A stretch of DNA of 64,000 nucleotides from Nemopilema nomurai (Eukaryota > Cnidaria > Scyphozoa > Rhizostomeae > Rhizostomatidae). Shown here piece by piece: positions 62,767 to 64,000 of the stretch. Both the position numbers and the translations under genes were made by a program. Where the stretch lies: positions 627,820 through 691,819 of the forward strand of contig ML133493.1 in assembly GCA_003864495.1 (NCBI GenBank), given 5' to 3'. The notes beneath the pieces are model-generated. The model worked only from the letters and a program-made list of their open reading frames with translations, was not told the origin of the DNA and did not search any database. Each line of letters starts with the position of its first letter. Positions within the stretch are counted from its first letter, which is position 1.

Positions 62767-64000
62767 ATGGAAAGATCTGAATACGTGCCTCCCGGCACTA
62801 ACTCGCAGCTTTTTACTGAGTCATTTGGTTGCCAGTTTTGCTCTCGATCGTTTGGGAGCCAACGAGGTTTGAGCCAACATTTACGCTGTTGCCGAAAAGA
62901 TAAACAAGGTAACATATCTAATTTGAATTCAAATAATAACGCAAATTTTCAAGGGAGTTTAGTAACAAGCTCCTGTTCAGATTTCGTTCAAGATTTAACC
63001 GTTAATTCGAATGACTTTGCGAATGTTCAACCGAGCACCAAACGTCCTAATGATGCGCTTGCAACTCGAACGCAGAGTTCTTCTTCGATTCAACCTGAAT
63101 TGACTAACAATCAACGAACCCTGCCTCTTTTTCATCCTATGCCTGTCTCGGAAATTGGAGAGCCTGGTGATAGTGCTCACACATCAATATTGTTGGACAA
63201 TGGTCCAAAAGTGTGGGGAATACACTCCAAAAAGGACGTTCAAATGGTCATTTATGCCATTTACGAAGAAGTTGTGTATTGGAGGAGAAACATATTTATG
63301 CTTCCTACAGGTTCAGCAGGAAAAAGATATATTGCAGAGATGACTCGTCTTATCAATGCCTGGAATGAAGAAGTGGAGTCTTTAAAGGATATCGCTATCA
63401 AAACAGCGATGATCATGCCAGCTCTCCTACTGCAGAAGCCATCTTTCAGATCAAAGTCAAAACAACATGGCGAGTGTTTACGACGGAGAATGGATTTGTG
63501 GTTAGAAGAAATTTTGATGCACTAGTTAGAGAATGTAGAACAATCCAGTCCAAACTCCCGAGCTATAGCAACAACTTCTCTTCGGGAGATCTCGCAAAGA
63601 AATTTGCAAATCTGGTACTTGAAGGGAAAATCAACGCAGCGATGAGATTATTAGATGCAAATAATGCCAGCGGTTTATTGAGTCTATCTGACAAGGTTAT
63701 TGACGAATTGAAGATGAAACATCCCCCTTCAGCACCAGCGGATCCTTCGACTCTCATGGCTGGAGAGATTCCTTTCTGTAATGTTTGAGAACATTGATGA
63801 AACAATTATTACTAAGCTGCGTTACATACAAAAGGTGCAGCTGGTCCCTCCGGAATGAATGCTGATGGATGGCGGAGAATTCTAGTATCCAAAAATTTTG
63901 GAAAGACGGGTGAGGAACTGAAAACAGCTTTAGCAAAATTCACAGCATACTGTGCACAAGAGATATCAACAAAGGCTCGATTGAAGCATTTGTTTCCTGT
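62767..64000 (+). mobile_element. 5' part of a decayed non-LTR-type retroelement with N-terminal zinc finger
   Basis: The first frame (62767-63525) starts with a zinc finger, Cys22-x2-Cys25-x12-His38-x3-Cys42, with the motif SFGSQRGLSQH. N-terminal fingers of this style occur in R2/NeSL-type non-LTR retrotransposons. A Ser/Asn-rich linker follows, then a conserved-looking block (EVVYWRRNIFMLPTGSAGKR; MPALLLQKPS). The protein continues in another frame (about 63505-63788, with LAKKFANLVLEGKINAAMRL), shifts again after 63779, and again near 63820 into a frame open to the edge with AAGPSGMNADGWRRIL, the type of sequence that precedes a reverse transcriptase domain. The RT itself would lie outside the window. 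Three frameshifts indicate an inactive copy. The exact clade is not certain. Confidence 0.72.

Noticed and set aside
1..64000. tRNA, rRNA, CRISPR arrays, bacterial operons or defence systems
   Set aside because: None could be supported. The window is ordinary intron-bearing animal DNA.

Overview
This is a stretch of nuclear DNA from an animal. All genes are split by introns with GT..AG borders, introns and spacers are AT-rich, and there is no operon structure. The gene set (ERC/ELKS synaptic scaffold, MYCBPAP ciliary protein, FUT10/11-type fucosyltransferase, FIP1L1, LONRF, EIF5B, a thyroglobulin-1 protein) is metazoan. Gene density, short introns and the repeat types make an early-branching animal, most likely an anthozoan cnidarian (coral or sea anemone), my best guess. 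That placement is inference, not proof. I joined exons by eye, requiring splice signals and matching intron phase.

Layout, left to right: (1) EIF5B, minus strand, 5' two-thirds only, running off the left edge (559-4889). (2) A repeat-bearing spacer. (3) LONRF-type ubiquitin ligase, plus (7451-15981), RING-TPR-RING-LON. (4) A small secreted protein with two thyroglobulin type-1 domains, plus (17679-20587). (5) FUT10/FUT11-like fucosyltransferase, minus (22124-24857), head-to-head with (6) FIP1L1, plus (25036-31794); only 178 bp separates the two start codons. (7) A 3.7 kb convergent spacer with small inverted and C-rich repeats. (8) ERC/ELKS/CAST-type active-zone scaffold, minus, 16 exons (35486-47193). 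(9) A 3 kb spacer with a perfect cAMP-response-element palindrome. (10) MYCBPAP, minus, about 28 exons (50190-62457). (11) The 5' part of a frameshifted non-LTR-type retroelement with an N-terminal zinc finger, plus, running off the right edge (62767-64000).

The genes do not form one pathway. They are housekeeping functions (translation initiation, mRNA 3'-end formation), protein quality control, glycosylation, secretion at synapses and motile cilia that happen to be neighbours. I found no novel multi-gene system. The best leads are local: a first LONRF RING whose His ligand is Cys, three places where intron phases do not match, the very short FUT10/FIP1L1 shared promoter, a complete ERC gene if the host is non-bilaterian, and the decayed zinc-finger retroelement beside the MYCBPAP promoter.
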